64,000 nucleotides of DNA from DMER64 sp041654355 (GCA_041654355.1 JBAZDQ010000004.1:1-64000); one strand, 5' to 3'. Counted from the stretch's first letter, positions 42,030-51,238 are shown. The notes: generated by a model from the letters alone, not told the origin. Translations and numbers: made by a program.

Positions 42030-42691
42030 AGAACGGGCAAAATACTGATAATCCGAATGTCTTTAACAGGCCGGTCGGCCGGACCGGTTTCCGTGGCAGC
42101 GATCTTATCTATGATATCCAGTCCTTCGATTACTTCTCCGAAAACAGTATAATTGCCATCCAGTTGACGGCACGCTGTTTCGTTGTGAACGATATAGAAT
42201 TGAGAGCCTGAAGATGCTTTTTCTGGATTTACCGAATCGCCTGTTCTGGCAGCGGCAATCGCACCTTTTTTATGTACCAGTTGGGGTACAAATTCAGCCG
42301 GGACTGTGTAGCCGGGACCTCCTGAACCAAGTCGTTGCCCGGGGACTGCATTACGTGATTGCGGGTCACCGCACTGGATCATAAATCCTTCAATAACCCT
42401 ATGGAACAATATATTGTCGTAAAATCTTTCGGAAGCCAGTTTTACAAAATTATCCCGGTGAAGCGGGGTGTCACTGTAAAGGCGAATGGTCATGGTCCCT
42501 TCAGTGGTTATTAATTCAAAAACGGGCTCCGGGGGAAGACCGGCAGGGTCAAAAGCCGGTGCTTTCACGGTTTGAGAAGGTTCATCACTTTTAACGGCAG
42601 CCTGGTCTTTTGCCTTTTTACCCGTGTTGTTGCAGGATCCCATAAATAATGCACTCATACAGATCAGTAAATAAAAGGTAGTTTGTTTCAT
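42026..42691 (-). CDS. Cyclophilin-type peptidyl-prolyl isomerase, lipoprotein
   Basis: Catalyses proline cis-trans isomerisation of exported proteins. The 221-residue protein has a lipobox (MGSC, Cys20), a Lys/Ala-rich linker to about residue 50, then the cyclophilin domain: FHRVIEGFMIQCGDP (active-site Arg), GSQFYIVH and LDGNYTVFGEVIEG. It is divergent from dut, with a likely shared promoter region. Confidence 0.93.
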   Translation of the reverse strand: MKQTTFYLLICMSALFMGSCNNTGKKAKDQAAVKSDEPSQTVKAPAFDPAGLPPEPVFELITTEGTMTIRLYSDTPLHRDNFVKLASERFYDNILFHRVIEGFMIQCGDPQSRNAVPGQRLGSGGPGYTVPAEFVPQLVHKKGAIAAARTGDSVNPEKASSGSQFYIVHNETACRQLDGNYTVFGEVIEGLDIIDKIAATETGPADRPVKDIRIISILPVL

Positions 42692-42695
42692 AAGA

Positions 42696-42703
42696 CTAAG
42701 GTA
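42696..42703 (-). promoter_or_regulatory. Possible cyclophilin promoter, -7 box TACCTTAG
   Basis: One mismatch to TAnnTTTG. It is listed because it lies four bases before the ATG, and its left edge is 20 bp from that of the dut box, the same geometry as the other divergent pairs. Confidence 0.4.
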
Positions 42704-42715
42704 GTGTTTTTTTTT

Positions 42716-42723
42716 TACATTTG
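42716..42723 (+). promoter_or_regulatory. dut promoter, -7 box TACATTTG
   Basis: Exact TAnnTTTG match, six bases before the dut ATG at 42730. A run of ten T residues lies directly upstream of it. Confidence 0.68.
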
Positions 42724-42729
42724 TATATT

Positions 42730-43164
42730 ATGAAAGTCAGGATAATCAACCGTTCCCGGTATCCTTTGCCGGAATATGCAACCCCTTTGTCGGCCGGTAT
42801 GGACCTGCGTGCAGATCTGCCGGAATCTATCTTGTTAAAACCCCTGGAAAGGATACTGGTTCCTACAGGTCTTTATATTGCCCTTCCCCCGGGCTACGAA
42901 GCTCAGATAAGGCCCCGCAGCGGAATGGCTGTAAAAAAAGGACTCGGCATATTGAACAGTCCGGGAACTGTAGATGCCGATTACAGGGGAGAGATCAGGA
43001 TCATCCTGGTCAACCTCTCTGGTGTTCCCGTAGAAATTGAACCCGGGGAAAGGGTGGCACAAATGATCGTGGCCTCTCACCAAAGGGTTGAATGGGAACC
43101 GGTCTCTGAACTGGAACAAACCGAACGCGGAGAAGGCGGATTCGGGTCAACAGGAGGTAAATAA
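42730..43164 (+). CDS. dut: dUTP diphosphatase
   Basis: Hydrolyses dUTP to dUMP, keeping uracil out of DNA and feeding dTMP synthesis. From ATG 42730 it is 144 residues, the usual trimeric form; the TTG at 42721 is inside the promoter box. All motifs are present: SAGMDLRAD (21-29), RPRSGMA (61-67), GTVDADYRGEI (79-89, catalytic D84), and the C-terminal RGEGGFGSTG (133-142) that closes over the substrate. murF follows. Confidence 0.96.
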   Translation: MKVRIINRSRYPLPEYATPLSAGMDLRADLPESILLKPLERILVPTGLYIALPPGYEAQIRPRSGMAVKKGLGILNSPGTVDADYRGEIRIILVNLSGVPVEIEPGERVAQMIVASHQRVEWEPVSELEQTERGEGGFGSTGGK

Positions 43165-43171
43165 TGCAGGC

Positions 43172-44467
43172 ATGGAGGAAAAGCTTTATTCGTTGTTTTT
43201 AAAACATCCCGATGTCTGCACAGATACCAGGCAGATCCGTCCGGGTTGTCTTTTTTTTGCGCTCCGCGGTGAACGTTTTGATGGGAATCATTTTGCTCTC
43301 GATGCACTCGGCAAGGGTGCTGTTTATGCTGTTGTAGACAATTGTTCGGGAGACGATCCCCGGTTGATCAGGGTGCCGGACGTTCTGGATTCTTTGCAGC
43401 AGCTCTCTGTAACCCACAGGAAGACTTTCAATATTCCCGTGATAGCCCTGACCGGATCCAACGGGAAAACCACCACCAAGGAATTGATCCATGCCGTACT
43501 TGCTACCCGGTACCGGGTTACGGCAACACAAGGCAATCTTAATAACCATATAGGAGTCCCGCTGAGTCTTCTGACAATGAACAGCAAAACACAAGCCGGG
43601 TTGTTTGAAATGGGCGCCAGCCATCCCGGAGAAATTGCTTTACTTACAGATATGGTCAGACCTGAGGCAGGTCTGATAACCAACATCTCGGGAGCGCATA
43701 TGGAGGGTTTTGAGACGATAGAAGGGGTCAAAAAATGCAAAGGTGCCTTATACGATTACCTGGCATCTTCCGCGGGTGTGGTGTTATATAATGCAGATGA
43801 CCCTGTATTGGGGCGTATGCTGGAAGAAAGGAATATTAATGAAAAAGCAATAGCTTACGGCACCGGTGTACAGGGAGTACAAGCGGAAATTGTGGAAGGC
43901 TTCCTCCAATTGCAGGTGGACGGGTACCCGTTGATCAAAACAAATCTGGCAGGGCATTACAATACGCCCAATGTTCTGGCGGCTTTGGCTGTAGGGAAGT
44001 ATTACGGAACCGATCCGTTGAAAAGCGCACATGCCGTAACTTCTTATAAGCCTTCAAATTACCGCTCTCAATGGATACAAACATCCCGGAACAGGATCCT
44101 GGCAGATGCCTATAATGCAAACCCGGTGAGTATGGTTTTGTCACTGGAAGGTTTTTCTGCAGCCCGGGGGTCCCGAAAATGTCTTATCCTGGGTGATATG
44201 CTGGAATTGGGAACGGACTCGCACCGGGAACATCTGAAGATCGTAGACCTGGTGACAAAAATGAAGGCAGAGAAGGTTTTCTGGGTGGGACCTTTGTTTT
44301 CAGCGGCGGTAAAAGAAAGAGGGGCAGAAGGCATCTGTTTTCCTCATGTGGACGCGTTCATTACTTACCTGGAAAAAGACCCTCCCGATGGATGGATCAT
44401 TCTGATCAAAGGATCCAACGGAATCCGTCTTACAAAACTTATAGCATCCGGAGTTTTTGGAAAGTAA
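43172..44467 (+). CDS. murF: UDP-MurNAc-tripeptide--D-Ala-D-Ala ligase
   Basis: Adds D-Ala-D-Ala in the last cytoplasmic step of peptidoglycan precursor synthesis. ATG 43172 gives 431 residues; the frame extends upstream into dut, but MEEKLYSLFLKHP is the better start. ATP-binding GSNGKTTTKE at 95-104, GNLNNHIGVPLSL after it, and DAYNANPVSM in the C-terminal region are visible. Its 3' end overlaps the convergent glycosyltransferase by 29 bases. Confidence 0.94.
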   Translation: MEEKLYSLFLKHPDVCTDTRQIRPGCLFFALRGERFDGNHFALDALGKGAVYAVVDNCSGDDPRLIRVPDVLDSLQQLSVTHRKTFNIPVIALTGSNGKTTTKELIHAVLATRYRVTATQGNLNNHIGVPLSLLTMNSKTQAGLFEMGASHPGEIALLTDMVRPEAGLITNISGAHMEGFETIEGVKKCKGALYDYLASSAGVVLYNADDPVLGRMLEERNINEKAIAYGTGVQGVQAEIVEGFLQLQVDGYPLIKTNLAGHYNTPNVLAALAVGKYYGTDPLKSAHAVTSYKPSNYRSQWIQTSRNRILADAYNANPVSMVLSLEGFSAARGSRKCLILGDMLELGTDSHREHLKIVDLVTKMKAEKVFWVGPLFSAAVKERGAEGICFPHVDAFITYLEKDPPDGWIILIKGSNGIRLTKLIASGVFGK

Positions 44468-45455
44468 GTTTCTTCCCGGATAGAAAGAAACGCCACACAA
44501 TACTTCCCCGGTACATAACAGATCTTAGGTCCGGTTTTTTCCCCGTCGGGCGTGACGTGAGACGGTGCATCCTCCAGAAATGCAGGTGTGCTTTGTATAC
44601 GGACAGGGTGAAATTCCATTTTCCCTGGAAAAAATAAGCAACGGCCGATAGATGATCTGCCAGTATACGTAGTAATAATACGGGGACTATTTCCGGTTTT
44701 CCCAGGTTTTTGTACATCATCAGCAGGTTGTTCCTGTAATTCAGATAGAGTTTGTGCGGAGAGTCATTGGGAAGCGTTCCGCCTCCCACATGCAATACCT
44801 TTGATTGGGGAACAACACGTACTGTATAACCTGCCCATAGCGCCCGCCAGCAAAAATCGATCTCTTCCATATGCGCGAAAAAAAGATCGTCCAATCCCCC
44901 CAGCCGGTGAAAAAGTTGCGAGCGGACAACCATACAGGTTCCACTGGCCCAGAAGACAGTCACCGATTGGTCGTACTGGCCGTTATCCTTTTCAATGGAT
45001 GTAAGGATCCGGCCACGGCAAAACGGGAATCCAAGCCAGTCAAGATACCCGCCGCAGGCTCCGGCATATTCAAAGGTGTCGGGTTGTGCCCGGGAGAGGA
45101 TCTTTGGCATACACACACCGCATTCGGGCATGTCATCCATCAACTCGGCAAGGGGAGTCAGCCAGCCGGATGTGACTTCCACATCTGAATTCAGGAGTAT
45201 GTAATATGTGGCATCTATCTGTTTCAGGGCCCGGTTATATCCTCCCGTATACCCCAGGTTGCTTTGAAAGACAATGCGCTCAATATCAGGAAAATTTTGA
45301 GTAAGCCATTCTACGGAACCGTCTGTGGACCCATTGTCTGCCACATAAATACGGGACCAGGGTTCAGGAGTACGTTCCCTTAACAGGGGAAGGAACTGTT
45401 CCAGGAAGTGTTTGCCGTTCCAGTTCAGGATCACTATGGCTACTTTCGGCTTCAT
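44439..45455 (-). CDS. Family 2 glycosyltransferase, rhamnosyltransferase-like
   Basis: The 338-residue protein has a GT-A fold: VAIVILNWNG (5-14), VADNGSTDGS (38-47), the NSD metal motif (89-91) and a later HMEEIDFCWRA stretch (ED-type catalytic base region), as in WbbL-like rhamnosyltransferases. A C-terminal part with many basic and aromatic residues may lie on the membrane. No polysaccharide cluster surrounds it, so the acceptor is unknown. Confidence 0.88.
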   Translation of the reverse strand: MKPKVAIVILNWNGKHFLEQFLPLLRERTPEPWSRIYVADNGSTDGSVEWLTQNFPDIERIVFQSNLGYTGGYNRALKQIDATYYILLNSDVEVTSGWLTPLAELMDDMPECGVCMPKILSRAQPDTFEYAGACGGYLDWLGFPFCRGRILTSIEKDNGQYDQSVTVFWASGTCMVVRSQLFHRLGGLDDLFFAHMEEIDFCWRALWAGYTVRVVPQSKVLHVGGGTLPNDSPHKLYLNYRNNLLMMYKNLGKPEIVPVLLLRILADHLSAVAYFFQGKWNFTLSVYKAHLHFWRMHRLTSRPTGKKPDLRSVMYRGSIVWRFFLSGKKLTFQKLRML

Positions 45456-45459
45456 AAGA

Positions 45460-45467
45460 CAAATGTA
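45460..45467 (-). promoter_or_regulatory. Glycosyltransferase promoter, -7 box TACATTTG
   Basis: Exact TAnnTTTG match on the minus strand, four bases before the ATG; leaderless or nearly leaderless transcript expected. 11 bases separate it from the U32 box on the other strand. Confidence 0.72.
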
Positions 45468-45478
45468 AGTGTTTTTAG

Positions 45479-45486
45479 TAAATTTG
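45479..45486 (+). promoter_or_regulatory. U32 gene promoter, -7 box TAAATTTG
   Basis: Exact TAnnTTTG match, four bases before the ATG at 45491. It is back to back with the glycosyltransferase box. Confidence 0.72.
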
Positions 45487-45490
45487 CAGC

Positions 45491-47299
45491 ATGAAGCAGC
45501 GCATAGAATTGCTGGCTCCGGCCAAAGACCTGGTATGTGCCATGGAAGCCGTAAACCACGGGGCAGATGCCGTATATATGGGAGCCGTCCGCTTTGGAGC
45601 TCGTGCTGCGGCAGGGAATACCACCCAAGATGTGGAAAAAGCGGTAAGTTATGCGCACCGTTACGGCGCTTCTGTCTATGTGACGCTGAATACTTTATTG
45701 TATGATCATGAGCTGGCAGACGCCGTTAATCTGACACGTGAATTATACCAATCCGGGGTGGATGCTCTGATCATTCAGGATATCCGTTTGTTGTACCTCA
45801 GGCAACAACACGTGCTGCCCCCCGTTCCCACACATGCCAGTACACAAATGGACAATGCCACGTTGGAAAAAGTCCTTTTTCTTGAAAAAGAAGGCTTTGA
45901 CAGGGTTGTTCTGGCCAGGGAGATGGGATTGGATGAAATCAGGAATATCCGCAAGAACACTACTGTTGCGCTGGAATGTTTTATTCACGGGGCATTGTGC
46001 GTAAGCTACAGTGGTAAATGTTATATAAGCCAGGTGGATTGCGGCAGAAGCGCCAACAGGGGCGATTGTGCGCAGTATTGCCGTTTGTCTTATGATCTGG
46101 AAGATGCTCAGGGGAAAGTGCTCGTTAAGAATAAACACCTGCTGTCTCTCAAGGATATGGACCGTTCTGATGTTTTGCCCCAATTGCTGGATATGGGGAT
46201 GAATTCGTTGAAAATAGAAGGCCGGCTGAAAGGGGTGGATTACGTCAAAAACATAACGGCTCATTACCGCCGTAAGTTGGATGCTCTGGGAGGGCAAAAA
46301 ACTTCCCTGGGTTCGTGTACCTTTTTCTTTACACCGGATCCCCGTAAAACATTTCACAGGGACCGGACAGAATACCTTCCCGTTAAGGGACGTTTCACAG
46401 AAGAGGTTCATCAGTGGAATACGCCTAAATCAACGGGAGAATTGCTGGGCAAACCCATTCGTGTTTTTCGGGACGGGTTTCAGATAAATGCCGGGATCAG
46501 CACAGGTGACGGCCTCTGTTTTACTCTTCCTGACGGTACTTTTACCGGGTTTGCCGTCAACAGGATAGAGGAAAACAGTATTTTTCAGCGGGGACTTTCG
46601 CTGACAACAGACACAGAGATTTACAGGAATTATGACAGGCAATTTGACAAAATCCTGAAAGGAAAAACGGCGGAACGAAAAATGGACCTGGATGTTATTC
46701 TCAGGGAAATTCCGGGAGGTAACGGGTTTGATCTGACCCTGGTCCGGGAGGCACTCCCCGGGACAGAACCGATGCGGGTGACCGTCCCTGTTCAGGCAAC
46801 ACGGCAAGAGGCAGAAGATCCTATACAGGGCCGGGAATACCTGGAAAAATCATTTTCCCGTATGGGAAACACACCGTTCTGTATCCGTAATATATTTTTT
46901 GAACCTAAAGATTTTTCTTTTTTTATTCCGGTCTCAGCCATAGTTGCAGCCAGACGGAATGCCCTTGCGCTTTTGGATGAAAAATCCCGGCAGGATCTGT
47001 CGGCTGGCAGAATGACCGGGGTACAAGATCTTTCCGAGGAGAATCCCTTGAAAATCCTGGAAAATGCATATCCCGGGAAAAAGTTTCATACGGCAGCAAC
47101 TCCTTTATCTGAAGATACCCCGCTGATGACTTGCCGTTATTGCTTAAAACAAGCCATGGGCTATTGTTCTCCGGAACCCTTGTATTTAGTGAGAGGAAAG
47201 AAAAAATTCCCGGTTTATTTTGACTGTCAGGCTTGTCTGATGTTCGTAGGTAATGCGGTTTCCAGTAAACGGGAAAGTCCCCATGCAAGGAAAAAATAA
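45491..47299 (+). CDS. U32 family protein, RlhA/YdcP-like
   Basis: U32 proteins were named collagenases, but several act in RNA or cofactor modification; E. coli YdcP (RlhA) is needed for hydroxylation of a 23S rRNA cytidine. The 602-residue protein has the U32 signature (ECFIHGALCVSYSGKC, then GRSANRGDCAQYCR, about 160-200) and a C-terminal DUF3656-like part with further Cys residues, as in RlhA. Assignment to RlhA rests on length and layout. Its 3' end overlaps the ABC gene by 73 bases, the deepest convergent overlap here. Confidence 0.85.
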   Translation: MKQRIELLAPAKDLVCAMEAVNHGADAVYMGAVRFGARAAAGNTTQDVEKAVSYAHRYGASVYVTLNTLLYDHELADAVNLTRELYQSGVDALIIQDIRLLYLRQQHVLPPVPTHASTQMDNATLEKVLFLEKEGFDRVVLAREMGLDEIRNIRKNTTVALECFIHGALCVSYSGKCYISQVDCGRSANRGDCAQYCRLSYDLEDAQGKVLVKNKHLLSLKDMDRSDVLPQLLDMGMNSLKIEGRLKGVDYVKNITAHYRRKLDALGGQKTSLGSCTFFFTPDPRKTFHRDRTEYLPVKGRFTEEVHQWNTPKSTGELLGKPIRVFRDGFQINAGISTGDGLCFTLPDGTFTGFAVNRIEENSIFQRGLSLTTDTEIYRNYDRQFDKILKGKTAERKMDLDVILREIPGGNGFDLTLVREALPGTEPMRVTVPVQATRQEAEDPIQGREYLEKSFSRMGNTPFCIRNIFFEPKDFSFFIPVSAIVAARRNALALLDEKSRQDLSAGRMTGVQDLSEENPLKILENAYPGKKFHTAATPLSEDTPLMTCRYCLKQAMGYCSPEPLYLVRGKKKFPVYFDCQACLMFVGNAVSSKRESPHARKK

Positions 47300-48717
47300 A
47301 TTACAGAAATTACTATCAGGGGGAAAAAAGCATCGAATGTGCGACTGCGGATCAGATCGCTTGCTTTTGTAAGGTCCTGTACGGCAATGTATCCCACAAT
47401 GGAAGTAAGCTTTATCAGGGCAATAAGTTCGCCTTTAAAAACAGGATAAACCCGACGTAAGGCCTGGGGGAGAACAATGTAAACAAAAGTGCGTATGCGG
47501 GAGAACCCCAAGGCAATTCCGGCTTCTGACTGCCCTTTTGGTACAGATTGTATGGAAGATCGAAACATTTCCGACACATACGCCCCAAAGATCAGTGAAA
47601 AAGTAATCACAGACACACTCACACCGTTCAAACCGGTAGATGCAAAAACCACGTAATACATAAGCATCAGCAGGACTACCTGGGGAATGCCCCGGAAAAA
47701 GGCAATGTATGCGCGTGCTAAAAGAGAGACGGCTCTCCATCGGCTCATGCGCATAAAACATATTAAAGCTCCTGTCAATGTGCCGCCCAGGGCAGAAAGC
47801 AATGCAGTGAGCAATGTGATCAAAAGACCATCACACAAAAGCATATACCGTTTATCCCGGATCAGGTTGTTGTAAAACCGCTGTCCGATGCTTTGCCGGG
47901 TTGTCTCCGCTTTATCTGTGTTTTGGATACGGGTTTGCAGGGTGATCATAGACGACCAGGTGGTCAGGTACGTGTCTGAGAAAGAAAATGTTTTGCTTCT
48001 TTCTTCGGTAACCATGATATAATTGATCATCATATCAATTTTCCCGGCAGACATTCCGGCCAGCATGCCACTGAAATCGGAAATGATAAATTCAGCTTTT
48101 TTACCCAGCCTGGCGGCAAATCGCCGGGCCATTTCAACATCAAACCCGGCCGGTTGGTTTTCCTGGTAAAAAGTAAACGGTACATCCATACATGTTGTGC
48201 CAATTCTTATTATATCGTTGCTTTTATTGGCTTCAGGGAAATCGGGCATGGTTCCGTCGGTTCTTTCAAGCCATCGGTCCACCATTTGTGCATGTATTCC
48301 GTTTTGGATGATTTCTTTTAGAAATTTGTTGAATTGAGGACGTAACACAGTGTCTTCCAGGCTGAATCCCACAGATACGGATGTGGAGGCGGCCTGTTCA
48401 CATAAAAAAGCCAGATCGGGCGATTCTTCAAGAATATAAAGGCATACGGGACGTGCCAGAAACACCACATCACAATCACGGTTCCTTAATAAAGAGATCA
48501 GGTCCGTTGTGTTGGTCAGGGGAATGATCCGGGCTTTGGGGAACTGTTCACGGGCATAATTTTCCTGCCACGTAGCAATAAGTACGCCGATTCTTGTATG
48601 GGGATCATTCAGGTCTTCCAGGGATTGCAAAGGTTTCTGTCCGTAAAGGAAAGAGAATGATACTGAAAAAAGGAGTATGCAGAGGAAAATACTTCTATAA
48701 ATAGTATAACGTTTCAT
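47227..48717 (-). CDS. Fused substrate-binding and permease protein of a polar amino acid-type ABC transporter, lobes out of order
   Basis: The 496-residue protein has a signal peptide (1 to about 26). Residues 28-152 look like lobe 2 plus C-terminal helix of an SBP_bac_3 domain (SLEDLND; QFNKFLKEIIQNG...DRWLE). Residues 166-262 look like lobe 1 (IRIGTTCMDVPFTF, GFDVEMARRFAARLG, TEERSKTFSFSDTY with ligand Arg R240). A permease domain follows (290-485, EAA loop around 398-418). Normal order is lobe 1 then lobe 2. The usual amino-group-binding Asp of lobe 2 aligns with A88. No ATPase gene is nearby. It overlaps the EamA gene by four bases. Confidence 0.85.
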   Translation of the reverse strand: MKRYTIYRSIFLCILLFSVSFSFLYGQKPLQSLEDLNDPHTRIGVLIATWQENYAREQFPKARIIPLTNTTDLISLLRNRDCDVVFLARPVCLYILEESPDLAFLCEQAASTSVSVGFSLEDTVLRPQFNKFLKEIIQNGIHAQMVDRWLERTDGTMPDFPEANKSNDIIRIGTTCMDVPFTFYQENQPAGFDVEMARRFAARLGKKAEFIISDFSGMLAGMSAGKIDMMINYIMVTEERSKTFSFSDTYLTTWSSMITLQTRIQNTDKAETTRQSIGQRFYNNLIRDKRYMLLCDGLLITLLTALLSALGGTLTGALICFMRMSRWRAVSLLARAYIAFFRGIPQVVLLMLMYYVVFASTGLNGVSVSVITFSLIFGAYVSEMFRSSIQSVPKGQSEAGIALGFSRIRTFVYIVLPQALRRVYPVFKGELIALIKLTSIVGYIAVQDLTKASDLIRSRTFDAFFPLIVISVIYFFLAWGLSRLLETALPTNIRQA

Positions 48718-49673
48718 GACAGAGTGGGAAAAGACCTTTTACGCGGGAACCGGGATAAGACAACGCCTGTCACTATAAGAACAAGTCCAATGAGGGTGGA
48801 AGGAAAAATGGGCTCTTTCAGTATGAAATGTATGAGAATCAGAGACAGGAACGGGAATATATATACCAGGGAGCTTACCACAGCTGTGTTTTTTGCCACC
48901 TTCAACGCCTTAATCCATATCACAAAGGGAACAGCCATTTCAAAGATTCCTATATAAATACCGGAGAGTATGCTGCGCAGTGAAGCCGGTGAAACTCCGT
49001 GTTTATGTGATATCAGGTGTTCAATTACTAAAAACACGGCAAGGTAAATCCAGGCAAAAAGAAAATTAACAAAAAGCGATATATCATCGGGCAATTTGTT
49101 TTTCATATTGAGCAGAAAGTATATGGCCCATAAAAAGGCACTTCCCATGGCCAATACTATTCCCCAGGGATTTTTAATATGCAGACCTTCCCTTATGATT
49201 GCAAGCGGGTCTCCCTGCATTGCAATAAATAAAGCTCCCGTAAAACTGATGATCATGGCCAGTATGGCTATCCAGCCAATCTTTTGGCCCAGAACAGGGA
49301 TAGAGAGAAGAACCAGGATCAGTGGCCATATCATATTCAGGGATTGTGCTACCTGTGCCGGAAGCAGGCTGTATGCCCTGAACAGGATCAGGTAGTAAAG
49401 AAACGGATTGATAAATCCAAGAAATGCAGCTCTTTTCCAGGCATGCCGGGGAAGTGATAAAAAATCGCCACGTTTTCCCCTTGCATACATTATAAGGAAT
49501 AACGTGGCGATCGCAGATGTGGTTGCTATGAATAATAAAACGGCAGGCGAGAGATCAGCAAGTGCCCATTTGAAAGCCGTGGCCACTGTAGACCAGCATG
49601 CGATGGCAATGGCGGCATAAAAGCCGGCTGACCCTCGAAGTTTATCTGCTATTTTGCTACCCGATCCAACCAT
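48714..49673 (-). CDS. EamA/DMT family transporter
   Basis: The 319-residue protein has ten hydrophobic segments in two EamA repeats, the first from about residue 17 (GFYAAIAIACWSTVATAFKWAL), the second from about 170. The family exports or takes up small metabolites; substrate not predictable. The ATG overlaps the POT transporter gene by 25 bases, and the stop overlaps the ABC gene start (ATGA), so the three transporters form one transcription unit. Confidence 0.88.
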   Translation of the reverse strand: MVGSGSKIADKLRGSAGFYAAIAIACWSTVATAFKWALADLSPAVLLFIATTSAIATLFLIMYARGKRGDFLSLPRHAWKRAAFLGFINPFLYYLILFRAYSLLPAQVAQSLNMIWPLILVLLSIPVLGQKIGWIAILAMIISFTGALFIAMQGDPLAIIREGLHIKNPWGIVLAMGSAFLWAIYFLLNMKNKLPDDISLFVNFLFAWIYLAVFLVIEHLISHKHGVSPASLRSILSGIYIGIFEMAVPFVIWIKALKVAKNTAVVSSLVYIFPFLSLILIHFILKEPIFPSTLIGLVLIVTGVVLSRFPRKRSFPTLS

Positions 49674-51187
49674 TTAACCATAGACAGCATGGTAATCATA
49701 GAGATGAGACATACTACAACAAATACCGTCCAGGTAGCCCATAAGGGAATATGTGAATACATCAGGCCTCCAATGAATAGCAACTGGTTTCCGGCAGCCG
49801 TAGCGGCAAGCCATCCTCCCTGCATCAATCCCTGCATGTGAGGCGGGGCAACCTTGGACACGAATGACAACCCGAGCGGACTGATGAACAACTCGGCAAC
49901 AGTCAACACAAAATACGTTGATATAAGGATGAAGGGCCCTACTTTGGCAGATTGCGCCAGGCCTCCGGCTGCTTTTACGTCACTGAAAAGCGGAAGGTTT
50001 ACCGATGCAATGGTCATGATCATGTATGCGGCTGCAGCAATTCCCATACCGATGGCGATCTTTTTAGGGGTTGAGGGTTCAATCCCTTTTTTGTTCAGCC
50101 AGGAGAAGAACGGTACAATCAAAAGGGTCAGTAATACAACAAACAAAGGATTAACGGATTGGAACATCTCTGCACCTACAATGCGTGTAAATCCAAGATC
50201 AATGTCGATCATGCTCAGATCTGTGTAGTCCCTGGCAAAGAATGTCAGCGAGAGGCCGTTCTGGTGGAATGAGAACCAGAAAAAGATTACGATCCCGAAG
50301 ACGGCAAACAAAGCCAGAAGGCGGCGTTTAACTTCGGCCACATCCATTTTGGTTACTTTGGCTTCCGGGTTTTCTTCTGTGGCAATACCGTCTTTTTTAA
50401 CGTCCGGCAATCTGTTTTTGGTCATCAAAAAGATCACTAATGATATGACCATGGCTATAATGGCAACGAAAAATGCATAATGGAACCCGGTATTGAATAC
50501 ATCCAGGTACCTGTCGGCAAATGCAGCCAGATCGGTAATCGGACCCTGATTGGCCTCGGCAGCGGCCATGGAAAATTTCTCCATTGCCTCACCGGTCATT
50601 TCTCCTGCACGGAATTGATGACAGAGAGCGGGCAACTCGGCATTGTATACCAGGCTGTGTGATTGCAGCCACCAGTTTCTTACGGCGATGGCAAAGAACG
50701 GGGCAAAAATGGCTCCGATGTTGATGAACATGTAGAAGATCTGGAATCCGGTGTCGCGTTTTCCGGAGTACTTGGGATTGTCATACATTTGTCCCACGAC
50801 GGCCTGCAGGTTCCCTTTGAACAAACCGTTCCCGAAAGCAATTGTAAACAGACCAATACAGGTAATTGTCAGATAAAGTGCCAGGCTGGGGACAGGTGTA
50901 GGTGTAGGAAACCCAACGATCAGATATCCTACAGCCATCATGATAATACCTATAAGAATGGTTCCCTTGTAATTTTTTGTTCTGTCGGCAATTATACCTC
51001 CTACCAGTGCCAATACATAGATGAGGGCATAAAAGATGGCGTAAATAACTCCAGTCGTCGTTTCGTTCAGGCCGAATTTTGCCGATATAAACAGAGACAA
51101 GATTGCCATCATGGTGTAAAAACCGAAGCGTTCGCCCATATTGGCGAGCGCAGCGGCAATCAATCCTTTGGGTTGTCCTTTGAACAT
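49649..51187 (-). CDS. POT family proton-coupled peptide transporter
   Basis: Uptake of di- and tripeptides. The 512-residue protein has about 14 hydrophobic segments. The N-terminal proton-coupling motif, usually ExxER, reads N16-M-G-E19-R20 (NMGERFGFY), so the first Glu is Asn. The PTR2 signature region GNGLFKGNLQ (about 119-128) is present. An insert of about 50 polar residues (about 182-235) lies between helices. First gene of a three-transporter operon, with its own promoter. Confidence 0.92.
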   Translation of the reverse strand: MFKGQPKGLIAAALANMGERFGFYTMMAILSLFISAKFGLNETTTGVIYAIFYALIYVLALVGGIIADRTKNYKGTILIGIIMMAVGYLIVGFPTPTPVPSLALYLTITCIGLFTIAFGNGLFKGNLQAVVGQMYDNPKYSGKRDTGFQIFYMFINIGAIFAPFFAIAVRNWWLQSHSLVYNAELPALCHQFRAGEMTGEAMEKFSMAAAEANQGPITDLAAFADRYLDVFNTGFHYAFFVAIIAMVISLVIFLMTKNRLPDVKKDGIATEENPEAKVTKMDVAEVKRRLLALFAVFGIVIFFWFSFHQNGLSLTFFARDYTDLSMIDIDLGFTRIVGAEMFQSVNPLFVVLLTLLIVPFFSWLNKKGIEPSTPKKIAIGMGIAAAAYMIMTIASVNLPLFSDVKAAGGLAQSAKVGPFILISTYFVLTVAELFISPLGLSFVSKVAPPHMQGLMQGGWLAATAAGNQLLFIGGLMYSHIPLWATWTVFVVVCLISMITMLSMVKWLDRVAK

Positions 51188-51218
51188 AAGTGGTTATATT
51201 TTTTTGGTTTATACCCGG

Positions 51219-51226
51219 CAAAAATA
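51219..51226 (-). promoter_or_regulatory. Peptide transporter operon promoter, -7 box TATTTTTG
   Basis: Exact TAnnTTTG match on the minus strand, 31 bases before the ATG. It is back to back with the acyltransferase box, 12 bases between them. Confidence 0.65.
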
Positions 51227-51238
51227 CAATAAATTTGG

